Positions 34,483 through 46,015 of a DNA stretch of 64,000 nt are shown one piece after another (the first letter of the stretch is position 1; every line of letters starts with the position of its first letter). The position numbers were made by a program, and so were the translations under genes. The notes below the pieces were generated by a model that was not told the origin of the DNA, ran no database searches, and worked only from the letters and a program-made list of their open reading frames with translations. Source of the DNA: Liolophura sinensis. Taxonomy: Eukaryota > Mollusca > Polyplacophora > Chitonida > Chitonidae. The DNA is taken from NCBI RefSeq assembly GCF_032854445.1, contig NC_088297.1, forward strand, positions 2,977,991 through 3,041,990, written 5' to 3'.

Positions 34483-34749
34483 CTGCTCTGCAGTACTTGC
34501 TGTTCTTGTATTTAGGAGACACACACATGAGAAGAACCTCGGCATTTTCCACGCCTTCGGCGATGGAATCCACGATCGAACCCTTCATCTCGTTCCTGTC
34601 TATCCACACTCGGAAGCCGTTTCTCTCCAAGCCTTCGTGGATTTTGAACACCGTGACCTTTGACCCCCAGTTGTAGCTGATCATCACGTGTTTCGTGTTG
34701 GAGGACAACTCTTCGGAGGAATGGGAAATTTTCGGAACGACTTCATTGG
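34483..34749 (-). CDS. ARM-TIR-SAM exon 5: TIR domain N-terminal two thirds
   Basis: Acceptor TATTTCAG, donor GTGAGT, phase 1 in and 1 out. Residues 478-566 carry the TIR core: box 1 VMISYNWGSK, helix KIHEGLERNGFRVWID, BB-loop region RNEMKGSIVDSI, and VENAEVLLMCVSPKYKNSKY. It ends at CRA plus the first base of the next Glu codon. TIR domains of the SARM1 type cleave NAD+ and use a glutamate in this helix. Confidence 0.93.
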
Positions 34750-35127
34750 CTGAAATAGCATTTGCATAATGTATATGAAAAAATTACACAATAAAAAGAT
34801 TAAAAGGGTTGGGGGATTGGAGTGAGGGTCTAACAGAAACGTATGAAAAGACAAAATAAACCACTTCGTTGTGTGCCTCTTTACATTAACTTCTTTGACT
34901 GTTTAATATCAATGAGTGAAATGAAAGCCCATAAATCGGTGGACACTCTGACTACCATGGTTACATATCTCTTTGACAGACGTGTATGTGTGGCCATGTG
35001 GTTACGATTAACTTAGCCTACGATCGTTTTCTGCAAGCGGCCGGAGAATTATTTTCACCTGCCAAAATAACCTCAGGTCTGCCATTGAAAACAGTCACAG
35101 AATTCCCCTCACACTCCAGACTGACCG

Positions 35128-35240
35128 CAGATTGTTGGCAGGCCGGTCGGAGAAGAAGCAAGCATCAGCTAGACCTGAACTCATAGCGATCGCATTGGTA
35201 AGAGGCTCCTGAGTCATTTCACCGCGCTTGCGCGCTAACC
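35128..35240 (-). mobile_element. SINE-A head fragment
   Basis: Minus-strand head (GAACTCATAGCGATCGCATT, GAGGCTCCTGAGTCATT, GCGCGCTAACC). Confidence 0.75.
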
Positions 35241-35358
35241 CTGTGGTATTTTATCTTCAATGAGCAAATTATACAGTGGTAATGTATGCACGATGGTAAC
35301 TGCTTTTTGACTCAGCGTTCTGCCATGCAGATTTGTAAGAGAGGAACCACAAGCACAC

Positions 35359-35556
35359 CTGTCTGCTGGAACAGCTTGTTGGATGACTCCGCCAGTTCCT
35401 CTCTCAAAGTCCACAGAATGTTCCCCGCCTGTGTCCGCACACTCTCGGCAGTGGAATCCTTCAATTTAATGATCAGCTCAACTACGGTTCCTTCCTCCAC
35501 CATTTTGTCTCGGTTCGTCTCGTCAAATGCCAGTGCCCAGATGGCCCCAAGCGCCT
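35359..35556 (-). CDS. ARM-TIR-SAM exon 4: ARM repeats
   Basis: A 198-bp exon, acceptor TCTGCAG, donor GTGTGC, phase 1 in and 1 out. It encodes EALGAIWALAFDETNRDKM then VEEGTVVELIIKLKDST and AGNILWTLREEL, two ARM-type repeats just before the TIR exon. The plus-strand reading of the same stretch is only a shadow. Confidence 0.9.
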
Positions 35557-35785
35557 CTGCAGAAGACAAGCATGCGAACAATATACATATATAGGCCCAT
35601 ATTAAAGAGACCTCAACATGACACCAGACGACATCAGCGTTTTTAGTCTTATACCATTCATGTAAGTGAATTTAATGTCTTCAAAATGGCCATAAAACTC
35701 GTGACGTTACATGTTGTTTAGGCCTATATCACAATAACAGTCTTTCGCTAATACATGCTTTAAATCTACTTTTATGATTTCGTAC

Positions 35786-35896
35786 CAGTTTTTTCCTGCT
35801 CGTTACCAGACTCGCACATTTCTGCCAAGTGATCCAGAATACCAGCGTTGACAAGAAGTGCCTTGTTGACGTCATTCCCGGCAAGTCGACTGCATG
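35786..35896 (-). CDS. ARM-TIR-SAM exon 3: ARM repeat
   Basis: A 111-bp exon between acceptor TTTTCAG and donor GTACGA, phase 1 in and 1 out. It encodes CSRLAGNDVNKALLVNAGIL followed by DHLAEMCESG, a classic ARM repeat (xRLAxNDxNKxxLVxAGxL). Confidence 0.87.
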
Positions 35897-36239
35897 CTGA
35901 AAACAAAGACAGATTAGCACTTCAAACTCCGTCATAAGGGAAGGGACCGATGGGGTGGGTATGGGGATGTGGTGGGCGTGTGGTGGGCGCGTGGTGGAGG
36001 TGTGATGGGCGCATTGTGAGGGTGGAAGGGTATATAACAACCGTAAAAACGCTTTGTTTCATGCCAACGATATCAGAAATATTGATTGCACGTCCATTTA
36101 AACTAGTGGCAGCGAAAATCAAATTGCTTGTGAGTTGACCTCCAAGCTGTTCATGATGGCTTCCTCTCCGTCGAACTATGAACTCGGTCACGTCCCGCAC
36201 ACCTTCATTTGATTAGACCTATTGTTTTATATACCAATG

Positions 36240-36405
36240 TTTAGTGGACGGAGAAAACCACAGTGGCAAGTGTAAATCACCACGGTTCTTCATGCATTGG
36301 CCAAATTAATACACGTTGTGGCTTTGTGTTGCCATTCTAACCATCGAGAGCTGGATTCGAACTTGGGACGTCATTACTGAGAAGCTAATCGGCTGTCGGA
36401 GAAGA
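36240..36405 (-). mobile_element. Third tRNA-like SINE, fragment
   Basis: On the minus strand GTTCGAATCCAGCTCTCGA gives a B box; a similar piece occurs at 52770. Confidence 0.45.
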
Positions 36406-36519
36406 ACGCTTTAACGAAATGAACGAATGAGCTTTATACTGTCACACATATTTTTTTTTATTGGCGTTACACTATAAAGATAAAATGGCATGTTTGGGAG
36501 TGCAATATCACGATTTGCA

Positions 36520-36620
36520 ATTCATTTATTTGATTGGCTCTGGGCTGTACTCCAGGATATGTACGACGGCGGCTAGCATGGTGGGAGGAAACCGGGCAAA
36601 ACCCAGGGAAACCCGAGTCG
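36520..36620 (-). mobile_element. SINE-A fragment
   Basis: TTTATTTGATTGGCTCTGGG then ACGACGGCGGCTAGCATGGT and GGAAACCGGGCAAAACCCAG. Confidence 0.75.
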
Positions 36621-37539
36621 CTATTCAAGATATAGGAGATACTTAAAGAATGCGAACCACGAGTTGAATATCACCTATCGAGAGATAACAAAAATGTGTT
36701 GATTCACCAATAAGCTTGCCATAATGCAAAAGCATAGATACTCCGAAAAAACTGCAATGTCGCATTTTTGACGTTTCAATATTTCTACAAGTTTTATTTG
36801 TCATTTCCAGGATACGTAAAAAGTTTGTGCGCCTGAAATGTGTATATATACCAGCTACTTGTGAATTTTGTCCTGAAAGTAACAAATAAAACTTAAAACA
36901 AAATAATGACTCGTCAAAAATGCGACGTCGCAGTTTTTTCTTAGTATCCATTCTTTTGTATAATGCTAAGGAGAGCCGCATGTAACAAATTGTGGTAATG
37001 CACGCCTAAATACGCATCTCCTGTTTCATCATACAGAAAAACAGTTGTACTTGGTGTCTTTTTGTCTTAATGTGATTGTAGGTTAAATGTGACGATAAGG
37101 CAACATTTTTAGTAATTCTAGACCAGTGACATATAATAAATTGCAATTAACATCACTGCATTTTTTTTTACCTAATTCTACTTAAACCATTGTGCTAGGG
37201 GGTGTTGTAAATGGCCACTGTATTTATGAATAGCTAGTGACGGCTAAACTGACAAGAGGCCGTATTTCACTGATTATGTGTGACCATTTGCCAGCTGTCA
37301 CACTGTCTTCACTGCCCTTGTTTTACTCTCTATGCTCTATGTCTTTAATTATAATTGCACATGCACTTCCAGTCACTTAACTTGAACTTCGCCAGCTGGA
37401 CTGTCATCACCCGCAAACTTCTTACAGCGCACGTGCCGCTCTCTATGCTCACTTAACATCACTGCCAAAACGAGGCAAACATGATCTTTGGACATACTCC
37501 TCCCCAGCGCATGCGCCGATCTCCACCTTTCGCTTTACA

Positions 37540-38145
37540 TCGGTGCCACTAACAGGCAAGCTTGACCTTTGGAGCCTGTGAGACACACGTGGGCTTGTTT
37601 AGGCTTAACCTCATCACTTGTCTCCTCCCTCGGAGCTATTTAATCAACATTCATCAATAAAATTGCTTCAGGTTTTGGTTAGAATCATGTTTTACATTCT
37701 CTAGATAAATAGAGTGCATGTGTATAAAGTATTATTACAGACAAAGGTTGGGACGGATTCTTTGTGTTTTCTGACATCACTTCCTGCTTCATCACCATGA
37801 CCCCAATAACCTCGGCGTTGTTCAAGGTATGGGTACAAAATTTACTAGTAGTGACAGTGATGTAAAGCGAAAGATATAGGCTGACGCATGCGCTGTAAGG
37901 AGTATGACCTTTGGAGCTTGTGCGACACGCACGTGGGTTCGTTTAGGCGTTAGAATAATGTTGAACATGCTTTAGATAAAAAGAAGGCATGGGCATCAAG
38001 TATTAGGCTGAGAGACAAAAAAAGTTGAAACAGGGATTTTGTAAATTCTGACATCCCTTCCTGCCTCACCACTGTGACACCATTGACCTCGGTGTTAGGC
38101 AAGATTTCTGTACAAAATTTGCTAGTTTTTGCAGTGAGTAAAGGG
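37540..38145 (+). repeat. Tandem duplication of about 350 bp in the ARM-TIR-SAM intron
   Basis: TGACCTTTGGAGCCTGTGAG at about 37566 and its variant at about 37907 each lead to an AGATAAA block, then TTCTGACATCACTTCCTGC or TTCTGACATCCCTTCCTGC, and ACCTCGGTGTT-like sequence. Confidence 0.7.
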
Positions 38146-38284
38146 CTGCAAGGAACACGACTCGCCTGATTATTTGCTTTAAAACCAAACAGAACGAACA
38201 AGGGAAATAACTGCAGCAGCATAAATGCACCAGACTCCTGGCTAAATGTATTAGCGCGATATCCTGGCTCTGAGCGCGCTGTAT

Positions 38285-38835
38285 GCGAACGTTAACTGTT
38301 AGCACCAGATCGTTAACTGTTAGCACGAGATCGTTAACTTTTAACACGAGATCGGTCACTATTAGCACGAGATCGTTCACTATAAGCACGAGATCGGTCA
38401 CTTTTAGCACGAGATCGTTCACTATAAGCATAAGATCGCTCAATGTTAGCACGAGATCGTTAACTATTAGCACGAGATCGGTCACTGTTAGCACAAGATC
38501 GTTCAATATTAACACGAGATCGGTCACTGTTAGCATAAGATTGCTCAATATTAGCACAAGATCGTTCACTATTAGCACGAGATTGTTCACTGTTAGCACA
38601 AGATCGTTTAATATTACCACGAGATCATTCAATATTAGCAAGAGATCGGTCACTGTTAGCATAAGATTGCTCAATATTAGCACAAGATCGTTCACTATTA
38701 GCACGAGATCAGTAACTGTTAGCACAAGATCGTTCACTATTAGCACGAGATCGTTCACTGTTAGCACGCAATCGTTAACTATTAGCACGAGATCGTTCAC
38801 TATTAGCACGAGATCGTTCACTATTAAAAATTAGC
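38285..38835. repeat. 21-bp minisatellite
   Basis: About 26 units of AGCACGAGATCGTTCACTATT. The period is a multiple of three, so long frames are open on both strands: a heptad like LVLIVND on minus (251 residues) and STRSFTI on plus (183 residues). Intronic, about 110 bp after the donor of exon 2. Confidence 0.95.
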
Positions 38836-38946
38836 GGATGTCACATGATCGTCTTCAGCCCTTTCAAATCAGACGGTCTACAGTGGAGTTATTGTATAAT
38901 GGCCTATATCTGACTTTCGAAAAAACGTCTGTCGTAGGACGCTTAC

Positions 38947-39244
38947 CGGCGGCTAATTCCTGAGCTGACCATCCCTCGCAACGTCTTTCCGGTTCCTGCA
39001 TAGCCAGTCCCAATAACTTCGACATTTCCTCCATTGCTTGGGTTTCACTTTTAAAAAACTTGCTTTCCTCTTCATCCAGTATTCCTGCCAGGGCTAACGT
39101 AGCTGTCAATTTCATATCCAAGTCATCCAGGTCAATAATTCGTTTGAGTATCCAGATGAGGCCGGCGTCTCGTAAATGTTGCCGGTTGGCGTACCAGCAA
39201 CTACAGTTGTATAACACTCCTAAGACATTATTTGTGAACGATCC
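38947..39244 (-). CDS. ARM-TIR-SAM exon 2: ARM repeats
   Basis: Acceptor TTCTAG, donor GTAAGC, phase 0 in and 1 out. It reads GSFTNNVLGVLYNCSCW, then RDAGLIWILKRIIDLDDLD, then KLTATLALAGIL. These are typical armadillo helices with small residues and leucines at repeat spacing. A 21-bp minisatellite starts about 110 bp into the following intron. Confidence 0.88.
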
Positions 39245-39708
39245 CTAGAATAAAATGGAAAACTTTTGAGGCCGAAGTCAAAATTTCAAATCACGTTAAA
39301 ATTGTTGTTTCTAATGTTACAAGGTCAAAATGTTGCTTGACAAGGAAAATTCTGGTTAAGTTATTGTACAACAAATTACGGAAAGAAACATGCAAAATTT
39401 AATGACTGACGTTTTGACTTTAGTCTAAGATTGCTTCCTGATCCCGAGGCCAGAGCTTTAACGGTGATATTGCCCTTTTGTTTTCTTAGATTTGGTTCTA
39501 GCCGATGGTGAAGTCTACAACCAAAATATGCATTGTGACAGCAAAATAAAGCAAATATTTAAACCTTATATTGTATTTTGTTTGTAAGTTACAATCTCTT
39601 AAATAACGACCTTTAGAAAGAATATAGTATAAATGACCACATCGGTGTGATAGCTGGCAAATGGTGACCGATGAACACAGTTAATAATAATTAATAATAA
39701 TTACTCAC

Positions 39709-40533
39709 ATCATTAGTGTCCCAGGTTCCCATGACAACGGCGTGGTAAGCCAATGACTCTGTCATTACTTCTAGGAATTCTGTTTTCTCGCACACTCTTG
39801 AGCAGATTCTATCGCTGACGTCAGTGAAGTTTATCAGGGAGTTAAAAATAACAATCAGGCTAACGCGGTCTATTTGTGAGACTTTGGATTTACTCTTTCG
39901 TTTGCATGCCTTCGGTAAAATCTCTATGGCCATTTCATAGATGTAATCATCGACGTTGTTGTCAATCAGGAAATCCATGATGCTGTTGCCAACCACCCGA
40001 TAAATATCTGGTCTCAGAGTTTCGATGCCGATGTAAGCTTTGCTTAATTCATGCAACAGCCTGACAACAGAAGAGCGATCTTCATCCTCTTTCTCAAAGG
40101 CCGACTTCAACAACCGTATGACCTGCAAGCATTTCTCTTTCGGTCGCTTGACTTCAACGCATAGCATTTCACTTTTTATACTTTCAGAAAGCTCAGATTC
40201 TTCATCCAGGGCCCTTTCAGAGTTTGCCTTCGGTGATGTCATTTCTTTATCTTTTGCTCGTAGTTTCTCGTAGTCCACGTTCTTTTGTGAGATTTTGCGA
40301 GATTCTAACGCCTCATTCTGATCTGCGGTTTCCGCCATGTTGGAAAGAAGCTTTAAGTATGCTGTTCCTTTTAACTCCTGACTAACACGTTCGACATTTT
40401 GTACTTCTTTGTCATCTCTATTAAGACTGGAATTGTGCAAAAATTTATCACTGTTTTCTCCTGGATCTTTGGATTTATTTATACTTGTTTGCTTTTGACG
40501 CAAACCTTTCTGTACTGAAGGGGACGATCCCAT
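39709..40533 (-). CDS. ARM-TIR-SAM exon 1: myristoylation-type start and first ARM helices
   Basis: ATG at 40533-40531 starts MGSSPSVQKG. Gly2 and Ser6 followed by Lys/Arg fit the N-myristoylation consensus, so the protein may sit on membranes. Residues 1-140 are charged, Ser/Glu/Lys-rich and probably disordered. Helical repeats then begin (VIRLLKSAF, VVRLLHELSKAY, IMDFLIDNNVDDYIYEMAIE). The exon ends with donor GTGAGT after residue 275, phase 0. Confidence 0.88.
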
Positions 40534-40679
40534 GTCAGTTATCCAATGCCATGTAGGAGCTCATCACTGACTTTACGGAGTTGTCGTTCCGAGCACAACA
40601 AAACTGAAACATTTTAACACCAAAAGCACAGGTCAGAAGATATCATCAAAATCATAACTTATGATATAAAATTCTGCTT

Positions 40680-40815
40680 AAGACATGGTGCTAGAGGGCG
40701 TGTAAATTGCTACTATTTATGCATTTACATGAACAGCTAGAATAAAACCCTGACTTAGGCCCTGATAACACTGTCGTTGCTGCTATGGTTTTACTCTCTA
40801 TGCTATACCTATATA
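40680..40815 (+). repeat. Dispersed repeat, partner at 37185
   Basis: GTGCTAGAGGGCGTGTAAAT and TTTTACTCTCTATGCTATA resemble GTGCTAGGGGGTGTTGTAAA and TTTTACTCTCTATGCTCTA in 37190-37345. Unnamed family. It lies just upstream of the ARM-TIR-SAM start. Confidence 0.55.
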
Positions 40816-40867
40816 ATTATATTATATATAGGGCCTAGCATATACATAATATACGAATGTAGGAAAT

Positions 40868-41012
40868 CCCCTCCCCCCCGGACCCCCCCCCCGACATCCC
40901 CCCCCCTGACATTCTCCCCCCATGTATTTTCCCCTCTGGACATTTTCCCCTCCCTGACATTTTCTCCTCTGGACATTTTCCCCTCCTGGGCATCCCCCCC
41001 CCCGAAAATTAC
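40868..41012. repeat. C-rich low-complexity tract
   Basis: Runs of 7-10 C alternating with TGGACATTTT or TGACATTTT words; the minus strand is a G-rich strand able to form quadruplexes. A related G-rich stretch lies at 41777-41830. Confidence 0.85.
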
Positions 41013-41112
41013 CCCTCCCTATGCATGTATATATGATCAGTGGGAAATATAAATATGATCTTCTAAGTGAGGTGTTTTCTAATGAATAGCCCATGGATCA
41101 AAATAAGTAGTT

Positions 41113-41270
41113 TTGACATATTCACAAAATTCAGGTATTTGTCTTCATGTGGTGAAGATTTTAAGGCCTCTGTAGCCGATGAGGGGGTCAAAACAGTCGT
41201 TATTTTATTTTTATATGTTAACAAAATTCAGGCAGTTGTCTTCATATGGTGAAGATATTATGTTGATAAA
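41113..41270 (+). repeat. Two-copy direct repeat, about 103 bp apart
   Basis: ACAAAATTCAGGTATTTGTC at about 41124 and ACAAAATTCAGGCAGTTGTC at about 41221, each followed by TTCAT.TGGTGAAGAT. Confidence 0.8.
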
Positions 41271-42282
41271 CAAAGTGGAACTTCCCATAATAATTCTGTA
41301 ACAAAACAGTATTGTGGTAAAAGCTTATGAATAGACCTGTGTTCTCTAGAATTTTGAGTAAGCTGTGTAAAAGTCATTAATCTTTACGCTTAGGCCAATC
41401 AGATCTCTGGGATTAACCCAAAAGCCAGGTATACTGGCTACAGTCATTTTATTTGCATTGCTGGATTACCCTTCAGAGACAATAATCGCCTGTCTGTTGT
41501 TGCAAATAATAAAACATCTATTTGTCATGAATAAGCTTTCCGTTTATTTTATCTACAGTCCTTTTCTCATATTAGGCCTACGTTGTACCGACTGATTGTC
41601 TTACAAAGTGTTGATTTAATTGAATTGGACGCCACATATGGAAAAAAAACTGCTGCAAATTTGCCAAAACTTTTCAGTTTGTAAATGTTTTGAATCTTTA
41701 ACGATTAAGATCCATCCTTGACTATGGATAATGGAGGACGGACCACAGAAGATTTTATCATATATATTCACATATAGGGAGGGGGGAAATGTCCGGAGTG
41801 GAAAATGGCCGGGGAGGGAGGGGCGGGGGTATGTCCTTACCCCAAATGTACACGTCTTCTTTTGTGTCTACTCTATCCCATAATGTCATCTTAGTCCCAT
41901 AATGAGGCAGGAGGCATGAGACTAGGCAGGAAATAAGAAACTAATCTAAATGCTGATATTTTGATGGATTCTATCCGCATAGTAGATAATTCCCGTAGAC
42001 TGTTGGCGGCATGAGACTGCACGAAGCACTGATGAGTGTAAAACTAAAAATAAGCTTTGGGCCCTTCTTTGCCTCCGGCCTTTTATATGTGCAGTACACG
42101 TATAGTAGTATGACTAGGGAACGGTTCCACATAGCCATTTCTGACTTAAGTCAAAATTTCAAATGCAATTTTCAGGGCTTCTTTTGGGGGATGTCATCTT
42201 AAGATAAATTTGTCAAAATTTCAACGTATAGAACCCACAAATAAGCACTGTGATAAGATGTCTTTTTTAATTATACAACTTT

Positions 42283-42500
42283 TCAGTCATGTGACGACCA
42301 TTAGACATTAGGTGCGTGTGCATATAATGTGTCTTTGTGTGGCAGGGCGAGTCCATGCTGCCAAAATGCTGCCGTCACTGAAGATTCATGCCGAAGACAC
42401 CAGACATGACACCCCACCCAGTTACATTAAACTGACACCGGGTCAACCAGTCATGTTTCCTTGCAATCAATGCCGAGCGCCAAGCGGGCTATGCAGCAGT
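42283..42500 (-). mobile_element. SINE-B copy
   Basis: Minus-strand body: GCCGAAGACACCAGACATGA, ACTGACACCGGGTCAACCAG. A CAGTCATGTGACGACCATTA terminal part is shared with the copy at 46425. Confidence 0.7.
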
Positions 42501-43539
42501 AAGTACCATTTTAAAAGCGACACGGTGCTCATTTATATACCACGATTATTCCAAACAGTGGCTTATGTGCGGTATACCCCACAACTCAGGCCACGTGGGA
42601 ATTGTCAGGGTGCACCGTAAATTGGTGGTCATCAGTCGGTAAATGCCAGTGCTATGTCGAGGGATAACAGGGCTATCATTTATTTCATGTTAATGATGAC
42701 TTTCATAAAAGAAACATTCTGATAAATATAACTTTTTCTCTGAAGTGAAGAAGTCTATGCAGGCATTCCACAAAACTTCGCCACGCGTTTATATACGGGT
42801 ATTTCACATAAGCCAATTCTGGTCCCTGTTCTCTGTGAACTAAAAAGGTAAGGGCTATACCCATCCTTTATTTATTATTCATTTTGCATGCAGGTACGTA
42901 CAACGTGCATACAGCATATGTGTGTGGATGTGAATGAGAGGTGGGGTGGGGTGTGGGGTGTGGGGGGGGGGGGTAAGGTCGGTGGTAAAACCCCGTGGGA
43001 AATATCCTCTCAGGTAACAGGTAAGAGCTGGACGAGTTTTGTTAAGTTACAGTGCGGTCTGGTAGAGATCAGCGAAACTATGGATTTGTTTTACAGCTGC
43101 TTAAAGCTGGCAGTAAACTCCCTTTGTAGGGTCAAAACCGGTGACATATCATATCGCCAGAGTAATCACACTTAACACTAAACTCATGCTTCTTCTTTCC
43201 GTTTCCTGTTCACCTTAAAATCGATGTGCAAATCTTGTGTACACAAAAGAAACCAAGCAGTGAAGTCAGCGTGGCTATGCAAACACGTACATCATGTCAC
43301 GGTGAGTAGCCCTGGTGACTAATTGATACTTGTGTTTACACTTAAGTATAAATATACAGTGACTCAATAAATATTTGTTTATACAGAAATCCACGAAATT
43401 CGAGTATATATAGGCCTACACGTTCAACACATGCAGACTTCGAGTTTCCATCAATGAGTATTTCGTTCAGTGTAGGTAAATAGTTAAGTGGAAAAACAGT
43501 ATTCCTTACAAAGCATTTTAATAAGAATTCTTAGGAGTG

Positions 43540-43720
43540 GGCCAGGGCCTGGTGATTAAGATACTTGTCTTCCAATGACAAGGTAAAGCAAGGCCCTGGT
43601 TCAAACCTGGCCTTGGACAAAGAATAGCCTATGTGAATTCAATAGCTCACACTGAACTTGGTGACAATAGGCAGTCTGATGAGGACATCTCTCCGTAGTC
43701 CAAAGATCTTTGAAGACGAC
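43540..43720 (+). mobile_element. tRNA-like SINE of another type
   Basis: GGGCCTGGTGATTAAGATAC and CTGGTTCAAACCTGGCC resemble A and B boxes, followed by an unrelated body. No matching full copy in this window. Confidence 0.45.
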
Positions 43721-44559
43721 TTGCCGTCTATTGATGTAGTGCCTATACGTAGGAAATTTCGTCAGTTACCTGCTCAAGTTCAGTGGTTTACACCGGACAC
43801 TCCTCCGCCAAAACAAAAGATCATCGAATAGATGAAAAATTCTTATGTATGGTCATTTTTTTTAGAAAGGATGAAATAATTAAATGAATAAAACAAATTC
43901 ATAACATATATGTTGTGTTTAATCGTAATAACCTTACCTTTTTTACCTGATCGTCGTGAATCATTCATCTATGTAGCAGAGAATACGTACCCTGCCTCTT
44001 TCAGTTTACCACAAGCGGGCACCGCAAATTTGAAAGGTCATTTGAGCTCCAGAGGAAATGATCAAACGAGAAAACAAGGTAGTATATAGCTAGTACAAGG
44101 TAAACAAAATGCACATGTCTGAATGCTGTCTTCAACATTTGCCATGTAGGCACTATATGTTCTATTGGTGAGAGATCAATCCGAAATAGCATGACCTAGA
44201 TATCGAACGAGGCGTCCCTGGCAACGCCGACCGAAGCGCTACTAGCTATCTCAATGCAAGGCTATTCGACCATAGGTAATATCGTGTGACTGTTGTGTTG
44301 TTATGCTTCTTTTTTCATTGCACAGTACTTTGCTTACAAGTGTATGTATATTGACTGCAGAAAAGTACACAATAAAACTGCCGACCAATGCGTTTTTCTA
44401 TAGTCCCGATCGACCCATGTTACAGTGTGGTTTGTATAAGTGGGCTAAGATCATTTAAGCGTGTACAGAGATAAAAGACAAACGGCCATATCATGAATTT
44501 ACACACCGTCTTCAGTGAACATGTCACCCAGTACATGCTTTACAAAAAAACCAAGCTCA

Positions 44560-45105
44560 TTATCACTACCTTAGGACCGTATTCAGAATGTGGTCAGTAC
44601 AGACCCTACACTACACGACGTACTCTGCTCACAGCGTTACCTTAGGGCCGTATTCAGAATGTGATCAGTGCAGACCCTACACTACAGGACGTACTCTGTT
44701 CACAGCGTTACCTTAGGGCCGTATTCAGAACGTGGTCAGTAGAGACCCTACACTACACTACGTACTCTGTTCACAGCGTTACCTTACGGCTGTATTCAAA
44801 ACGTGGTCAATACAGACCCTACACTACACGACGTACTCTGTTCACAGCGTTACCTTACGGCCGTATTCAGAGTTTGGCCAGTGCAGACCCTACACTACAC
44901 GACGTACTCTGTCCACAGCGTTACCTTAGGGCCGTATTCAGAGTTTGGCCAGTGCAGACCCTACACTACACGACCTACTCTGTTCACAGCGTTACCTTAT
45001 GGCCGCATTCAGAATTGGCCAGTACAGTCCCTACACTACACGACGTGCTCACACCGCTATCTTAGGGGCGTTTGCAGAATGTGGTTAGTACAGGCCCTAT
45101 GAACA
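44560..45105 (+). repeat. 71-bp tandem array
   Basis: CCTTAGGGCCGTATTCAG recurs at 44569, 44640, 44711, 44782, 44853, 44924 and 44995, period 71, about 7.5 units. Each unit holds GACCCTACACTACACGACGT. Overlapping small frames are by-products. Confidence 0.95.
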
Positions 45106-45139
45106 TTGTAATTTTTGTGGTTATCACGATGTATGTTTT

Positions 45140-45330
45140 TTCAATCGTTAGAAAACACGTGGTGCGGGTTCAATTCCGACATTGGGCAGAACATTTTTTT
45201 ATACATATCTGCAAGATACATGTGGCTAAATCTCGGTGATTCCCTCCACCCTTAAAATTGACCGCCGTCATTTAAATGGAAAATTCTTTAGTATGGCATC
45301 GAACTCTTGTAAATAAATAAATAAATAAAT
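45140..45330 (+). mobile_element. SINE with B-box-like head and SINE-A type tail
   Basis: GCGGGTTCAATTCCGAC, then a tail ACCGCCGTCATTTAAATGGA and TTTAGTATGGCATCGAACTC, then AAATAAATAAAT and AAAG repeats. Confidence 0.55.
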
Positions 45331-46015
45331 AAAGAAAGAAAGAAAGAAAGAAAGTATTAACCATTTCTTTCTTCGATGCCTTGTATTCCAGCTAATATGA
45401 ATAGAAGATTGTTTATACACACTTCTAATATCACTTTATGCAATGGCTCTATCTCGCTCAAGTCTTTATTTTGACATTTTCTTTCGTTCGTTCAGTGTCA
45501 TTGTGTAGGACAAGTTCTGGTGTTTTTCTGCCTGATGTGTGTGTAGGTGGATAAAAGGTAAATTTGGGGAGATGAACAAAACAGGAAATAAGGCCCGTAC
45601 CATCTCAGCAACTGGAAAATTGCAAATTCTTCTAAAATTTGAGACAGATAGTAGTAGTGTTGAAAGTAAAATATTACATTTCTATAACAGGTTTTTGGAA
45701 AAGTAAAGATATGAGTATGTTGTTCATTAGACAGTCTAACCACATGATAAAAAAGGAACTAAATATTCCTGTTAGAGATACATACATATTATCAACTATG
45801 AGCAGACCAGGTGTCCCAAATTTTAGAAGAAATAGGGTATGTAATTTTTATCGAGCCGACAATTACAGCATTTATACGATGAACAAAGAGGAGTAACTCT
45901 GCGCTAGTATGAAGCAGGACTTCGAGCCATTGATACGTCAAGAACGGATTGTAACGTAGCGTCTACGCCGTTACAATGTTTCAGTTTCTGTTGTATCGTC
46001 GTAGTCTGTTGTATG

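Larger units (their letters stand above)
31676..40533 (-). other. Gene span: N-myristoylated ARM-TIR-SAM protein, 741 residues
   Basis: Nine coding exons on the minus strand: 40533-39709, 39244-38947, 35896-35786, 35556-35359, 34749-34483, 34017-33782, 32846-32713, 32379-32319 and 31771-31676. All phases fit and lengths sum to 2,226 bases including TGA. Domains: MGSSPS start; charged disordered region to about residue 140; ARM/HEAT-type helices about 145-480; TIR about 497-620; SAM about 671-738. SARM1 has ARM, two SAMs, then TIR. Here one SAM follows the TIR, so this is not a direct SARM1 orthologue by architecture. Likely an innate-immune or cell-death TIR protein, possibly cleaving NAD; that function is inferred. 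I cannot name a gene symbol. Confidence 0.88.
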
